The notes: generated from the letters alone by a model not told the origin. A DNA stretch of 64,000 nt from Streptomyces canus (GCF_001514145.1 NZ_KQ948658.1:247687-311686), one strand, 5' to 3'. Shown: positions 15,691 through 25,053, counted from the stretch's first letter. A program made the numbers and translations.

Positions 15691-16814
15691 GCGTCGACCT
15701 TCTCGCGAGGAGCCGTCGTCCGCTCGCGAACCCGGGCCACGTCGACGGCGTCCTTCTTGAACGCCCAGTTCATGTCGGGCTCCATCGCGAACCGGAAGAC
15801 CCGGCGCACCGGCGAGGTGCACAGCAGGGTGACGGCGATCGCGGCCAGGGCGCTCACGAACAGCTCGCCGAGCGGCCGGTGCAGCCAGGCGTGGTCGAAC
15901 CAGCCCGCGAAACCCGCGCCCTTGATCAGGAAACCGTGCAGCAGATAGCCGTACAGCGTGCCCGCGCCGAGCGCGGTGAACCACATCCGCCGGCCCGGCA
16001 CCCAGGCGAAGAAACAGGCCGTCAGCAGCAGCGAACTGCCGAACATGGCCAGCACCATGACCGGTCCCGTCCACCAGGGCGCGCCCATCTCCTGGACGGC
16101 GTTGCGGTGGTAGAACCACTCGGTGTCCATCCGCGGCACCGCCCACCAGCCGACGGTGAGGGCGGCCGCGAACACCGGCACCGCCGCGATCCGCATCGAG
16201 CGGCGCCGCACCATCCGGAAGTGCTCGGGCTTCATGACCAGGCCGAGGACGAAGTACGGCAGGAACTGCAGTACCCGCTGGAGATCCAGGTCGTCACCGA
16301 TGTCCGGGGTCACGGACGCCAGCATCGCGATGCCGAGCGCGAGTGGCAGCGGCCACCGCACCAGTTTCCAGATCGGCGTGGTCAGCCGCCAGATGAACAG
16401 CGCCACCAGGAACCAGGTCAGGAACCACGGGTCCAGGAGGCTGATGGCCATGCCCGGATCGTGGTCGGCGTAGCGCTTGAAGAGGGAGTACGCCGTCTCG
16501 AAGAGGACGTACGGCACGGCGACGCCGGTGATCAGCCGCCGCAGCCGGTCCGGGCGCATGTCGAAACTGCGGGAGAAGAAGCCGGAGATGACGATGAACG
16601 CCGGCATGTGGAACGAGTACACGACCGTGTACACGCCCTCCAGGATCCGGCTGTCGCCCTTGAGCGGCTCCCAGGAGTGCGCGACGGCCACCAGGACGAT
16701 CGCCAGGTACTTGGCGTTGTCGAAGAAGGAGTCGCGCTGCTTGGCGGGTGGCGGGTCCTGCGGCGAGCGCGGACGGGGGACTGCGTCGGCGGCGGCTGGA
16801 AACATCTGAGGCAC
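15687..16814 (-). CDS. Membrane acyltransferase (acyltransferase 3 family)
   Basis: 375 residues with about ten hydrophobic segments. The FFDNAKYLAIVLVAVAHSWEP segment contains the conserved histidine of the AT3 fold, close to the fucose-4-O-acetylase/OatA-like branch. Such enzymes move acetyl groups from the cytoplasm onto sugars or wall polymers. The GTG at 16814 gives MPQMFPAAAD; an ATG at 16805 is equally possible. No glycan genes are adjacent, so the acceptor is unknown. It stands alone on the minus strand and ends in a 4-nt overlap with the HD gene. Confidence 0.88.
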   Translation of the reverse strand: MPQMFPAAADAVPRPRSPQDPPPAKQRDSFFDNAKYLAIVLVAVAHSWEPLKGDSRILEGVYTVVYSFHMPAFIVISGFFSRSFDMRPDRLRRLITGVAVPYVLFETAYSLFKRYADHDPGMAISLLDPWFLTWFLVALFIWRLTTPIWKLVRWPLPLALGIAMLASVTPDIGDDLDLQRVLQFLPYFVLGLVMKPEHFRMVRRRSMRIAAVPVFAAALTVGWWAVPRMDTEWFYHRNAVQEMGAPWWTGPVMVLAMFGSSLLLTACFFAWVPGRRMWFTALGAGTLYGYLLHGFLIKGAGFAGWFDHAWLHRPLGELFVSALAAIAVTLLCTSPVRRVFRFAMEPDMNWAFKKDAVDVARVRERTTAPREKVDA

Positions 16815-17045
16815 CCTAGCCTCGGCTGTGTGGTGCGGTAAAACCGGTCGTCTCGTGGCCGGTTGTTCACTTCTGAGCCGACTTCAACAGGCCTGCATTG
16901 TCAGCATTCATCCATCCGAAATGCCGCATAACGACGGTCCTCGCACGTCTGTGTCGACCATTCGAATTCCCTGCGAAGGGGATGTGCGGACGCGGTGGGT
17001 GAATGTGGGGGAGCACCGAAAGGAACCGGCCAGGAGGTGCGGAGC

Positions 17046-17174
17046 GTGTATCGGCATGGCCAAACGTTGCCTCACCGGCCGCATATGCGGGCCGCGTTGG
17101 TGGCACGATGGTTCTGGCGGGGGTCGCGGGGTCGCGTCCCCGGGCCGGGAGAGCGGGACCGACCGAGGGTGTGA
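17046..17174 (+). CDS. Possible 42-codon small basic protein
   Basis: A GTG at 17046 is preceded by a near-perfect AGGAGGTG 6 nt upstream, unusually good for this genome. The product starts VYRHGQTLPHRPHMRAALVA and is rich in Arg, Trp and Pro. It ends 6 nt before the GTG of the small membrane protein at 17181, so translational coupling is possible. No family recognised. It could be a genuine small protein or a translated leader. Confidence 0.4.
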   Translation: MYRHGQTLPHRPHMRAALVARWFWRGSRGRVPGPGERDRPRV

Positions 17175-17180
17175 TGAGTT

Positions 17181-17375
17181 GTGGCCATTTCGCTGTCAGT
17201 GGTGCTGCTGTTGGGGATCATCCTGGTGGTGTTGATGCGGGGAGGATCCATCAAGGCCGGCCCTGCCATAGTCGCGGTGCTCTTCGGCTTCTTCCTCGCC
17301 TCGACCGGGATGGCCGACGACATCCAACGCTTCCTGGACTCGATAGCGGACACCATCAACTCGATCCAGTTCTAG
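17181..17375 (+). CDS. Small two-helix membrane protein (64 aa)
   Basis: Starts with GTG at 17181 and reads VAISLSVVLLLGIILVVLMR, a membrane helix, then a GGSIKAG turn, a second helix (PAIVAVLFGFFLASTG) and an amphipathic tail (DDIQRFLDSIADTINSIQF). It resembles small conserved Streptomyces membrane proteins without known function. A strong terminator follows at 17410. The preceding possible 42-codon ORF ends 6 nt upstream. Confidence 0.7.
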   Translation: MAISLSVVLLLGIILVVLMRGGSIKAGPAIVAVLFGFFLASTGMADDIQRFLDSIADTINSIQF

Positions 17376-17409
17376 CCCGGACGACCGAGCGACCGGACGA
17401 ACACGACAA

Positions 17410-17450
17410 GACCTCCGGCCCGATCCCCTCGGGGGACCGGGCCGGAGGTC
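17410..17450 (+). terminator. Hairpin after the small membrane protein gene
   Basis: Perfect arms GACCTCCGGCCCG and CGGGCCGGAGGTC, with the inner CCCC/GGGG adding to the stem. No strong T-run, as is usual in Streptomyces. Confidence 0.75.
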
Positions 17451-17515
17451 TTCGTGCGGGAGGAGTCCACGTCCCGCCCCATGGCGGGTTGCAGTCGCGG
17501 CGCGGAAGGATCGCG

Positions 17516-18019
17516 GTGATCCTGTCAGTGGAACGCGACCGGCGTCGCCGCGGGCGTGGTGCGTCGGTGACCGTGCTGTCCAGGAAGGTGGCGGCCAGGG
17601 CAGCGACGCCGAGCGAGACGCGGCGATACGGGGGGCCGAGCAGCAGCGAAGGACTCAGCGGCCCGTCCCTGTTCGCCGGGGCCGCGCTGATGCTCAGCGG
17701 GCCGCTCAGCATCCTCATGGGTGCATCCGGCATCGCGGACGACAGCCTGTTCGCCGCCTCCAGGTACTCCTATCGGTTCGACCTGACCGCTGGGGGCTGG
17801 ATTCACCTTGTGGTCGGACTGGCGCTCGTCATCGCCGGCCTGGGCGTCGTGACGAACAAGAGCTGGGGGCGCGGGGTCGGCGTGGCGGCGGGCATCAGCC
17901 TGATCACCCAGTTCATGTTCGTTCCGTACTACCCCGTGTGGGCCATCCCCGTGATGACCCTTGACCTCTTGATCATCTTTGCGCTGACGAGGTTCCATGT
18001 CGCAACCGACGGTCGGTGA
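17516..18019 (+). CDS. DUF7144-like four-helix membrane protein
   Basis: 167 residues. I place the start at GTG 17516 because GGAAGGA lies 5 nt upstream; GTG 17528 and 17567 are alternatives. After a basic N-terminus it has four hydrophobic segments: LFAGAALMLSGPLSILMG, WIHLVVGLALVIAGLGVV, GVGVAAGISLITQFMFVP and VWAIPVMTLDLLIIFALT. The pattern and the IPVMTLDLLIIFALTRF ending match a family of uncharacterised actinobacterial membrane proteins. Nothing suggests a catalytic role. A hairpin at 18033 ends the transcript. Confidence 0.75.
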   Translation: MILSVERDRRRRGRGASVTVLSRKVAARAATPSETRRYGGPSSSEGLSGPSLFAGAALMLSGPLSILMGASGIADDSLFAASRYSYRFDLTAGGWIHLVVGLALVIAGLGVVTNKSWGRGVGVAAGISLITQFMFVPYYPVWAIPVMTLDLLIIFALTRFHVATDGR

Positions 18020-18032
18020 CACAGGAAACGAT

Positions 18033-18071
18033 CAGGGCCAGGCGGAGGATTGATCCTCTGACCTGGCCCTG
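18033..18071. terminator. Hairpin between the membrane protein gene and tRNA-Gly
   Basis: CAGGGCCAGG (18033-18042) pairs with CCTGGCCCTG (18062-18071); the loop contains a smaller GAGGAT/ATCCTC stem. Confidence 0.7.
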
Positions 18072-18082
18072 AGTCATATGGA

Positions 18083-18152
18083 GCGGGCGACGGGAATCGA
18101 ACCCGCGTAGCTAGTTTGGAAGACTAGGGCTCTACCATTGAGCTACGCCCGC
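18083..18152 (-). tRNA. tRNA-Gly (anticodon TCC)
   Basis: On the minus strand GCGGGCG pairs with CGCCCGC as acceptor stem; the D arm contains GCTCAATGGTAGAGC, the anticodon arm CTAGT-CTTCCAA-ACTAG gives TCC, and the T arm GCGGG-TTCGATT-CCCGT is complete. CCA is not encoded. Confidence 0.95.
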
Positions 18153-18491
18153 ACAGCGCGCGCCGCGGTCCGGTGACCGACGGCACGAAGGCATCGTACC
18201 GGGTCGTCACCCCTGGTCGCACACCCCTTCCTTCCTGCCCCGACCGCGCGCGTCACGGACGGGGCGCACGGAGGCGCGTAGGGGCGCTGCCGCGGACGTC
18301 ACGCGCCGCCGGCGACCGGGTCGCCGGGTCCGGACGCCGGTGCCGGGAAGCCGTGTCCGTCGAACGCCCTGAGCGTCCTCGCGCCGGGCCACGCGCGGGC
18401 GGTCCCGATCCCGCCGACGCCCGCCCGCGCGGAACGGCCACCACCGCGATGAGCTGCGGACCACCACGGTCCGCGCCATCCGGATCCACCG

Positions 18492-18745
18492 ACGACGCCC
18501 TCTGCCTACGTTCCCCAGCCCAAGCGGGTCTACGGCCATTTCGCGATGCCGGTGCCGGCCGGTGGCCGTCTCCCGGGCCGCGTGGACCCGGCCCGGGAGG
18601 GGAGCACGCTGGTGGCCAGGCAGGTCACGCTGGACGGCCCGAAGGCGGTCCCGGCGGTGGCCCGGTCGGCGCCTCGCGCATCCTGCGCAGCCTGCGGTCG
18701 GAGCTTGAGCAGGCCCAGCCGCGACGCGCCGCTCGCGAGGCCTGA
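18492..18745 (+). pseudogene. Relic of a winged-helix/YcaQ-like gene, C-terminal fragment with frameshift
   Basis: One frame reads KRVYGHFAMPVPAGGRLPGR followed by VDPAREGSTLVARQVTLDG, which resembles the C-terminal region of YcaQ/AlkX-type winged-helix DNA glycosylases (RVYGY..LP.L.G.RLVGRVD). After about codon PAVAR the homology-like signal moves to another frame (ASRILRSLRSELEQAQ, then a TGA at 18743). There is no start codon, no N-terminal domain, and the middle segment seems deleted. I interpret it as a pseudogene fragment. The family match is from memory of the motif. Confidence 0.5.
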
Positions 18746-18800
18746 CAACCGCTCCCACTCGGCTGCCGCGGGCGGGATGGGCTGTGGGAGGCGCGGCCCC

Positions 18801-19000
18801 CCGTGCGTGTCCGTTCGCGTCGATGCCCCGCGTGTCCTGGGCGGGGCCTGTGCCGTACGCGAGTGGCCGCCACGACGTCGGACCGGCCGCGCGGCGCGAC
18901 ACCACGTGGGCGCCGGCGCTCGCCGTGCGTGCCCGTTTGCTTCGACGCGCGGTGCGTTTGGGTGGGCTCCGTGTCGAAGTGCGGGTGGGCGCTTCGTGAC
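18801..19000. repeat. Imperfect duplication, about 75 nt with 122-nt offset
   Basis: CCGTGCGTGTCCGTTCGCGT at 18801 recurs as CCGTGCGTGCCCGTTTGCTT at 18923, and weaker similarity continues for about 70 nt in both copies. Confidence 0.5.
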
Positions 19001-19120
19001 GGCGCGGCCGGGCTGCTCCAGGCGCCCCGGAGGAGGCGCGCGGATCGTGGTTCAGCCTGCCGCTCGCGAAATGCGGCAACCCCGCTGCCTGCGGGCATGT
19101 AGCCTACGTGTCGCACCAGA

Positions 19121-19197
19121 CGGGGTGTGGCGCAGCTTGGTAGCGCGTCCGCTTTGGGAGCGGAAGGCCGTGGGTTCAAATCCCGCCACCCCGACCA
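19121..19197 (+). tRNA. tRNA-Pro (anticodon TGG), CCA encoded
   Basis: CGGGGTG pairs with CACCCCG. The anticodon loop TTTGGGA within TCCGC/GCGGA gives TGG. The T arm contains GGTTCAAATCC, and the 3' CCA is in the DNA (19195-19197). Confidence 0.95.
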
Positions 19198-19237
19198 CCT
19201 GCGCGATCACCTCGCGCGGCCGTACACAGTGATCGCC

Positions 19238-19267
19238 TTTGGGGCGTGTCGCCGCTGCCGTTACTAT
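19238..19267 (+). promoter_or_regulatory. Candidate tig promoter
   Basis: TTTGGG at 19238 and TACTAT at 19262, separated by 18 nt. This would give a 5' UTR of roughly 120 nt before the tig GTG. Confidence 0.4.
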
Positions 19268-19392
19268 GCAAGCTGCACGCCCGTGTGCCTCATCCTCTGG
19301 ATCTCCACTGGAAGTCCTCCGGGCGGCGAATCCGCCGGAGCCGCTCTGGCTCCGGCAGAAACCAAGAAGTCAGCCCCCAAGGAGACCGAACC

Positions 19393-20793
19393 GTGAAGAG
19401 CGCCGTGGAGACCCTGAACCCGACTCGGGTTCGGCTCAGCATCGAGGTGCCCTTCGAGGAGCTCAAGGACAGCCTCGACGCGGCGTACAAGAAGATCAAC
19501 CAGCAGGTCACGGTGAAGGGCTTCCGGAAGGGCAAGATCCCGGCGCGCGTCATCGACCAGCGGTTCGGCCGCGGTGCGGTGCTGGAGGAGGCCGTCAACG
19601 ACGCGCTTCCGAAGTTCTACACCGAGGCGGTCAACGAGGCCGAGATCGACGTCCTCGGCCAGCCCGAGGTCGACATCACCGAGCTGAAGGACGGCGAGAC
19701 GCTGAACTTCACCGCCGAGGTCGACGTCCGCCCGGCCATCGAGATCCCGGACTACTCCGGCATCGAGGTCGAGGTCGACGCGGTCGAGGTCAGCGACGAG
19801 GACGTCGACAAGGCCGTCACCGAGCTGCGTGAGCGCTTCGCCTCGACCTCCCCGGTCGAGCGCGCCGCCGAGGACGGCGACGTCATCACCATCGACCTGG
19901 AGGCCAAGGTCGAGGGCGAGGTGCTGGAGGACGGCGTCGCGAGCGGCGTCTCCTACACCATCGGCTCCGGTGAGCTGCTGGACGGCATCGACGACGCCGT
20001 GAAGGGCCTGGAGGCCGGTGGCGAGGCCACCTTCACCTCCGAGCTCAAGGGCGGCTCCGCGGCCGGCAAGGAGGCCGAGGTCACCGTCAAGGTCACCCAG
20101 GTCGCCGCCCGCGAACTGCCCGAGCTGGACGACGAGTTCGCGCAGCTCGCCTCCGAGTTCGACACCCTCGACGAGCTCAGGGCGGACAGCCGCAAGCGCC
20201 TCGAGAACATGAAGCAGTACGACCAGGCCACCCAGGCCCAGGAGCGCGTCCTGGAGAAGCTCCTGGAGCTCGTCGAGGTGCCCGTCCCCGAGAAGCTGCT
20301 CGAGGACGAGATCAACACCCGCAAGCACAACCTGGAGCACCACCAGCTCGGCCAGATGGGCCTCGACCTCGAGAAGTACCTCGAGATCCAGGGCAAGTCG
20401 GCCGAGGAGTTCGACACCGAGACCAAGGACGCCGCGGTCAAGGGCATCAAGACCCAGTTCGTGCTGGACGAGCTCGTCAAGCGCGAGAAGCTGAACGTCA
20501 ACCAGGAGGAGCTCACCGAGCACCTCATGCGCCGCGCCGCCTCCTCCGGCATGTCCCCCGACCAGTTCGCCCAGGCGGTCGTCGAGGGCGGTCAGGTTCC
20601 GCTCCTCGTCGGCGAGGTCGCCCGCGGCAAGGCCCTGGCCGTCGTGGTCGAGGCCGCCACGGTCAAGGACACCAACGGCGAGGTCGTCGACCTGGACGAC
20701 GACGAGGACGAGACGGCCGCGGCCCCTGCCGAAGACGCCTCGGCCGCCTCCGAGGACACCCCGGCCGAGGCCGAGGAGAAGACCGAGGGCTGA
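19393..20793 (+). CDS. tig: Trigger factor chaperone / peptidyl-prolyl isomerase
   Basis: 466 residues from GTG 19393 (AAGGAG 8 nt upstream). The ribosome-docking loop [12 protein letters not shown] is in the N-terminal domain (1-145), followed by an FKBP-type isomerase domain (around [19 protein letters not shown], 160-245) and the helical substrate-binding C-domain. The extreme C-terminus is a long acidic Asp/Glu/Ala tail from about residue 430. It binds nascent chains at the ribosome exit tunnel. It lies directly upstream of the Clp protease genes, linking folding and turnover, and has its own strong terminator. Confidence 0.97.
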   Translation: MKSAVETLNPTRVRLSIEVPFEELKDSLDAAYKKINQQVTVKGFRKGKIPARVIDQRFGRGAVLEEAVNDALPKFYTEAVNEAEIDVLGQPEVDITELKDGETLNFTAEVDVRPAIEIPDYSGIEVEVDAVEVSDEDVDKAVTELRERFASTSPVERAAEDGDVITIDLEAKVEGEVLEDGVASGVSYTIGSGELLDGIDDAVKGLEAGGEATFTSELKGGSAAGKEAEVTVKVTQVAARELPELDDEFAQLASEFDTLDELRADSRKRLENMKQYDQATQAQERVLEKLLELVEVPVPEKLLEDEINTRKHNLEHHQLGQMGLDLEKYLEIQGKSAEEFDTETKDAAVKGIKTQFVLDELVKREKLNVNQEELTEHLMRRAASSGMSPDQFAQAVVEGGQVPLLVGEVARGKALAVVVEAATVKDTNGEVVDLDDDEDETAAAPAEDASAASEDTPAEAEEKTEG

Positions 20794-20818
20794 GCCCACG
20801 GCACCTTGCAGGTCGTAG

Positions 20819-20857
20819 GACGGGCCCCCGGGGACTTGTGTTCCCCGGGGGCCCGTC
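20819..20857 (+). terminator. tig terminator
   Basis: GACGGGCCCCCGGGGA with a perfect complement and a short TTGTG-type loop. A second palindrome (CGGGACGGGCCCG) follows directly. Confidence 0.8.
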
Positions 20858-21017
20858 CCGTCGTACGGGACGGGCCCGCGGCCCCGGGGGCGCTACGCCC
20901 CCGGCGAACACCCCGCTTACCGGGATTCTCCGAAGGGACCAGCGCGTTAGGGTCCATAACTACGAGGGCAGGGAAGTCCCCGACTGCCCCAGCCCCGCAG
21001 GGAACACGCAGGGAAAC

Positions 21018-21680
21018 GTGAGACGGCCCGGCGCCGTCGTAAGACGAGCAGGTGGATACGTGACGAATCTGATGCCCTCCGCCGCCGGCGAGCCTTCCAT
21101 CGGTGGTGGCCTCGGCGACCAGGTCTACAACCGGCTGCTCAACGAGCGGATCATCTTCCTCGGCCAGCCGGTCGACGACGACATCGCCAACAAGATCACC
21201 GCACAGTTGCTGCTCCTTGCCGCTGCGGACCCCGACAAGGACATCAACCTCTACATCAACAGCCCCGGCGGCTCGATCACGGCCGGCATGGCGATCTACG
21301 ACACCATGCAGTTCATCAAGAACGACGTGATGACGATCGCGATGGGCCTCGCCGCCTCGATGGGCCAGTTCCTGCTCAGCGCGGGCACCCCGGGCAAGCG
21401 TTTCGCCCTCCCGAACGCCGAGATCCTGATCCACCAGCCCTCCGCCGGCCTGGCCGGCTCGGCCTCGGACATCAAGATCCACGCCGAGCGGCTGCTGCAC
21501 ACCAAGAAGCGCATGGCCGAGCTCACGGCCCAGCACACGGGTCAGACCGTCGAGCAGGTCACCCGTGACTCGGACCGCGACCGCTGGTTCGACCCCGAGG
21601 AGGCCAAGGAGTACGGCCTCATCGACGACGTCATCGCCACGGCTGCCGGTATCCCGGGCGGCGGCGGCACCGGGGCCTGA
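21018..21680 (+). CDS. clpP1: ATP-dependent Clp protease proteolytic subunit 1
   Basis: 220 residues if translation starts at GTG 21018 ([14 protein letters not shown]), the start used for other streptomycete ClpP1; GTG 21060 ([10 protein letters not shown]) also has a site and would give 206 residues. Catalytic Ser lies in [11 protein letters not shown], His in [12 protein letters not shown] and Asp in the [13 protein letters not shown] region. It assembles with ClpP2 into the barrel that degrades proteins unfolded by ClpX or ClpC. A TAGGGT hexamer near 20948 may be part of the operon promoter. The two subunit genes are 49 nt apart and surely cotranscribed. Confidence 0.95.
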   Translation: MRRPGAVVRRAGGYVTNLMPSAAGEPSIGGGLGDQVYNRLLNERIIFLGQPVDDDIANKITAQLLLLAAADPDKDINLYINSPGGSITAGMAIYDTMQFIKNDVMTIAMGLAASMGQFLLSAGTPGKRFALPNAEILIHQPSAGLAGSASDIKIHAERLLHTKKRMAELTAQHTGQTVEQVTRDSDRDRWFDPEEAKEYGLIDDVIATAAGIPGGGGTGA

Positions 21681-21729
21681 GCCCCGTAGAGCCCCTCAGC
21701 CGACCGCCTAAGCCCCTAGGAGACAGACA

Positions 21730-22410
21730 GTGAACGACTTCCCCGGCAGCGGCCTCTACGCCCGCACCGAGGCCGAGTACACCGGCCCGCGCGCCGAGTC
21801 CCGCTATGTGATCCCCCGCTTCGTCGAGCGCACCTCGCAGGGCATCCGCGAGTACGACCCGTACGCGAAGCTCTTCGAGGAGCGCGTGATCTTCCTCGGC
21901 GTGCAGATCGACGACGCCTCCGCCAACGACGTCATGGCGCAGCTGCTGTGCCTGGAGTCGATGGACCCCGACCGGGACATCTCCGTCTACATCAACAGCC
22001 CCGGTGGCTCCTTCACCGCGCTGACCGCGATCTACGACACGATGCAGTTCGTGAAGCCGGACATCCAGACGGTCTGCATGGGTCAGGCGGCCTCCGCCGC
22101 GGCGATCCTGCTGGCGGCCGGTACGCCCGGCAAGCGCATGGCGCTGCCCAACGCACGCGTGCTGATCCACCAGCCCTACAGCGAGACCGGCCGCGGTCAG
22201 GTCTCCGACCTGGAGATCGCCGCCAACGAGATCCTCCGGATGCGCGCGCAGCTGGAAGACCTGCTGGCCAAGCACTCCACCACGCCGATCGAGAAGATCC
22301 GCGAGGACATCGAGCGCGACAAGATCCTCACGGCCGACGACGCCCTGGCGTACGGCCTGATCGACCAGATCATCTCCACCCGGAAGATGAACAACGCCGC
22401 CGTCCGCTGA
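21730..22410 (+). CDS. clpP2: ATP-dependent Clp protease proteolytic subunit 2
   Basis: 226 residues from GTG 21730, with AGGAGA upstream. The catalytic Ser is in [14 protein letters not shown] and His in [12 protein letters not shown], and the handle region [17 protein letters not shown] is present. An N-terminal extension ([20 protein letters not shown]) precedes the core and is probably processed. It forms the second ring type of the actinobacterial ClpP1P2 protease. Confidence 0.95.
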   Translation: MNDFPGSGLYARTEAEYTGPRAESRYVIPRFVERTSQGIREYDPYAKLFEERVIFLGVQIDDASANDVMAQLLCLESMDPDRDISVYINSPGGSFTALTAIYDTMQFVKPDIQTVCMGQAASAAAILLAAGTPGKRMALPNARVLIHQPYSETGRGQVSDLEIAANEILRMRAQLEDLLAKHSTTPIEKIREDIERDKILTADDALAYGLIDQIISTRKMNNAAVR

Positions 22411-22420
22411 CGCGGACCCG

Positions 22421-22474
22421 TAGGATATGCCGCCCCTTGGCACCGTGCACGTCAAAGTGAACCCTGCCAAGGGG
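22421..22474 (+). promoter_or_regulatory. clpX upstream element: TAGGAT box and long-loop hairpin
   Basis: A consensus -10 (TAGGAT, 22421-22426) lies 10 nt after the clpP2 stop. It is followed by CCCCTTGGCA (22433-22442) and its exact complement TGCCAAGGGG (22465-22474). This suggests a separate clpX promoter whose 5' UTR can fold, or a processing/termination structure between clpP2 and clpX. Confidence 0.45.
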
Positions 22475-22570
22475 GGCCCGAACGGGGGGCCCGGCAAGGT
22501 ACCGTCGGACATAAGGCAGCACCAGGAGCCGCTGGACCTAGGCGTCTCCCAGGCGAAGGGGAAGCACACC

Positions 22571-23857
22571 GTGGCACGCATCGGTGACGGCGGCGATCTG
22601 CTCAAGTGCTCGTTCTGCGGCAAGAGCCAGAAGCAGGTCAAGAAGCTCATCGCAGGGCCTGGTGTGTACATCTGCGACGAGTGCATCGATCTCTGCAACG
22701 AGATCATCGAGGAGGAACTCGCGGAGACGAGCGAGGTGCGCTGGGAGGAACTCCCCAAGCCCCGCGAGATCTACGAGTTCCTGGAGGGCTACGTGGTGGG
22801 CCAGGAGTCGGCCAAGAAGGCCCTCTCCGTGGCGGTGTACAACCACTACAAGCGCGTCCAGGCCGGCGAGAACGGCGGCGGCAGCAGCCGTGACGACGCG
22901 ATCGAGTTGGCGAAGTCCAACATCCTCCTGCTGGGCCCCACGGGCTCCGGCAAGACGCTCCTCGCGCAGACGCTGGCCCGCATGCTGAACGTCCCGTTCG
23001 CGATCGCCGACGCCACGGCGCTCACCGAGGCGGGATACGTCGGCGAGGACGTCGAGAACATCCTGCTGAAGCTGATCCAGGCGGCCGACTACGACGTCAA
23101 GAAGGCCGAGACCGGGATCATCTACATCGACGAGATCGACAAGGTCGCGCGCAAGAGTGAAAACCCCTCGATCACGCGGGACGTGAGCGGCGAGGGTGTG
23201 CAGCAGGCGCTCCTGAAGATCCTCGAGGGCACCACCGCCTCGGTTCCGCCGCAGGGCGGACGCAAGCACCCGCACCAGGAGTTCATCCAGATCGACACGA
23301 CGAACGTCCTGTTCATCGTGGGCGGTGCCTTCGCGGGCCTGGAGAAGCTCATCGAGTCCCGGGCGGGCGCGAAGGGCATCGGCTTCGGCGCGACGATCCG
23401 CTCCAAGCGCGAGCTGGAGGCCAAGGACCAGTTCGAGGACGTCATGCCCGAGGACCTGGTCAAGTTCGGCATGATCCCCGAGTTCATCGGCCGTCTGCCC
23501 GTCATCACCTCGGTCCACAACCTCGACCGCGAGGCCCTCCTCCAGATCCTCGTCGAGCCCCGCAACGCGCTCGTCAAGCAGTACCAGCGTCTCTTCGAAC
23601 TCGACGGCGTGGAGCTGGACTTCGAGCGCGAGGCCCTGGAAGCCATCGCCGACCAGGCCATCCTCCGCCAGACCGGCGCGCGCGGCCTGCGCGCCATCAT
23701 GGAAGAGGTCCTCCAGGGCGTCATGTACGAGATCCCGTCCCGCAAGGACGTGGCCCGCGTGGTCATCACGGCAGACGTCGTCCACTCCAACGTGAACCCG
23801 ACCCTGATCCCGAGGGACGCCCGCGGGCGGGGCCCGGGGGAGCAGAAGACGGCGTAG
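22571..23857 (+). CDS. clpX: Clp protease ATP-binding subunit ClpX
   Basis: 428 residues from GTG 22571 ([11 protein letters not shown]). The frame is open upstream, but that stretch is the 5' UTR. The N-terminal zinc finger has CSFC and CDECIDLC; Walker A is GPTGSGKT; the pore loop is GYVGEDVEN; Walker B is IIYIDEIDK; the ClpP-docking IGF sits in GAKGIGFGA. It recognises, unfolds and threads substrates into ClpP1P2. It is encoded 160 nt after clpP2, behind its own possible promoter, and ends at a strong terminator. Confidence 0.96.
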   Translation: MARIGDGGDLLKCSFCGKSQKQVKKLIAGPGVYICDECIDLCNEIIEEELAETSEVRWEELPKPREIYEFLEGYVVGQESAKKALSVAVYNHYKRVQAGENGGGSSRDDAIELAKSNILLLGPTGSGKTLLAQTLARMLNVPFAIADATALTEAGYVGEDVENILLKLIQAADYDVKKAETGIIYIDEIDKVARKSENPSITRDVSGEGVQQALLKILEGTTASVPPQGGRKHPHQEFIQIDTTNVLFIVGGAFAGLEKLIESRAGAKGIGFGATIRSKRELEAKDQFEDVMPEDLVKFGMIPEFIGRLPVITSVHNLDREALLQILVEPRNALVKQYQRLFELDGVELDFEREALEAIADQAILRQTGARGLRAIMEEVLQGVMYEIPSRKDVARVVITADVVHSNVNPTLIPRDARGRGPGEQKTA

Positions 23858-23877
23858 CGACAGCACGCAGAACAGCC

Positions 23878-23911
23878 GAAGGGGCCCCGGTCAACAGACC
23901 GGGGCCCCTTC
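23878..23911. terminator. Terminator between clpX and the convergent Q/P-rich gene
   Basis: GAAGGGGCCCCGGTC pairs perfectly with GACCGGGGCCCCTTC around a 4-nt AACA loop. Confidence 0.85.
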
Positions 23912-23930
23912 AGTGTTGAGCGGGCGTACG

Positions 23931-24929
23931 TCAGGCCTTGACGCGCACGTCGTTGCGGACCTTGGCGGTCAGTTCGGCAGCTTCGTCCATCGAGGTGCTC
24001 TGGCCCTTGGCGAGGCTGGCCACGTCGAAAGCCAGCACATAGGTGACCGTGCTGTGGTCGGCCCAGATGCAGAACGGCATCGTCACGGTCTGTCCGGACT
24101 CGGTGGTCTGGATTTCCTGGCACTTCATGACGCCGTTCTCAAAGCCGGTGGGCTTGAACTCCTTGGGGCTGCCGACGACCTTGCCGCTGTCGGCGTCCTT
24201 CCCGGCGTCCTTCGTGACCCGGCTGAACATCTCATCGACGACCCCCTCCGGGTTGTCGATGGTGCCGTACACACCGGCGAACATCAGGTTCTTGGAGGTG
24301 AGACCCGACCCTGCGGTGTAGCCCGCGCTGACGCCCTTGGGGTCCTTGACGCCCCACGACTCCGCGTCGTTGATGTCGTCCTTGGTCAGCCCGCCGATCC
24401 CGGAGTCGCTGCCCTTCTTGTACTCCCCGCCGAGGATCGTCGCCGGTGTGGCGAGCTTGTGCGCCCCGTCGTCCGCGATGTCCGAACCGCCGCCGCCGTT
24501 GCCGCCCCCGCCGATCACGAGGTACGCCCCCACCGCGATCGCGGCCACGACCGCCACCGCGCCGATGATGATGCCGATCTTCTTGCCGTTGCCGCCGCCC
24601 GGCGGCGGGGGCTGCGGGGCGCCGTAGGGGGCCTGGCCGTACGGCGGCTGCTGGCCGTACGGGGCCTGCTGGCCGTAGGGCGCCTGCGGCTGGCCGTACG
24701 GCGGGGTCTGCGGCGGCACCCCGCCCTGCTGCGGATAGCCGTAACCCGGCTGCTGCGCGGGCTGCTGGGGCTGGGGTGCCTGCTGGGGGTAGCCGTAGCC
24801 GGGCTGGGGCTGGCCCTGCGGAGCCTGCGGCGGCTGGCCGTAGGGGCCCGGCTGGCCGTACGGCCCGGGCTGCTGCGGCTGACCGGGCTGCTGGGGCTGC
24901 CCGTACGGGCCCGGCTGGTTGTGACTCAT
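23931..24929 (-). CDS. Membrane protein with Q/P/G/Y-rich cytoplasmic domain and extracellular domain
   Basis: 332 residues from the ATG at 24929 ([14 protein letters not shown]), with GGAGGGGAA upstream. The first 120 residues are low-complexity repeats of the [13 protein letters not shown] type. One membrane helix (about 135-155, [20 protein letters not shown]) follows, then a Gly-rich linker and an extracellular domain of about 175 residues with two cysteines (MKCQEI and PFCIWAD). The layout is common in Streptomyces membrane proteins of unknown role. The disordered repeat region could mediate clustering or protein contacts; that is speculation. Confidence 0.8.
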   Translation of the reverse strand: MSHNQPGPYGQPQQPGQPQQPGPYGQPGPYGQPPQAPQGQPQPGYGYPQQAPQPQQPAQQPGYGYPQQGGVPPQTPPYGQPQAPYGQQAPYGQQPPYGQAPYGAPQPPPPGGGNGKKIGIIIGAVAVVAAIAVGAYLVIGGGGNGGGGSDIADDGAHKLATPATILGGEYKKGSDSGIGGLTKDDINDAESWGVKDPKGVSAGYTAGSGLTSKNLMFAGVYGTIDNPEGVVDEMFSRVTKDAGKDADSGKVVGSPKEFKPTGFENGVMKCQEIQTTESGQTVTMPFCIWADHSTVTYVLAFDVASLAKGQSTSMDEAAELTAKVRNDVRVKA

Positions 24930-25053
24930 CTCTGGGTTCCCCTCCAGATGCTTATGTGTTCCTGACATCCTGGCTCAGACAGAGGCGGCACACGGCATCG
25001 GGGCCCCCACCGTTACAGAGCAAACACGTTTCGGGACACGCCCGCGACACCCC

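Larger units (their letters stand above)
18153..19120. other. Gene-poor degenerate interval between two tRNA genes
   Basis: 968 nt without a convincing intact gene. Open frames exist on both strands but show the Arg/Gly/Pro-rich composition of out-of-frame high-GC DNA. Two things are visible: a relic of a YcaQ-like coding sequence (18492-18745) and an imperfect duplication with a 122-nt offset (18801/18923). The interval looks like decaying sequence between tRNA genes, a common landing place for mobile DNA, but I see no integrase or att repeat. Confidence 0.6.

Noticed and set aside
18173..18745. A 190-codon plus-strand ORF after tRNA-Gly
   Set aside because: Arg/Pro/Gly-rich with no domain. 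Only its last 20 codons look protein-like, and these belong to the YcaQ-like relic after a frameshift.
22427..22570. A longer ClpX with 48 extra N-terminal residues (ATG 22427)
   Set aside because: The extra residues are encoded by the hairpin-forming leader, and the known ClpX N-terminus begins right at [11 protein letters not shown] with the zinc finger following.
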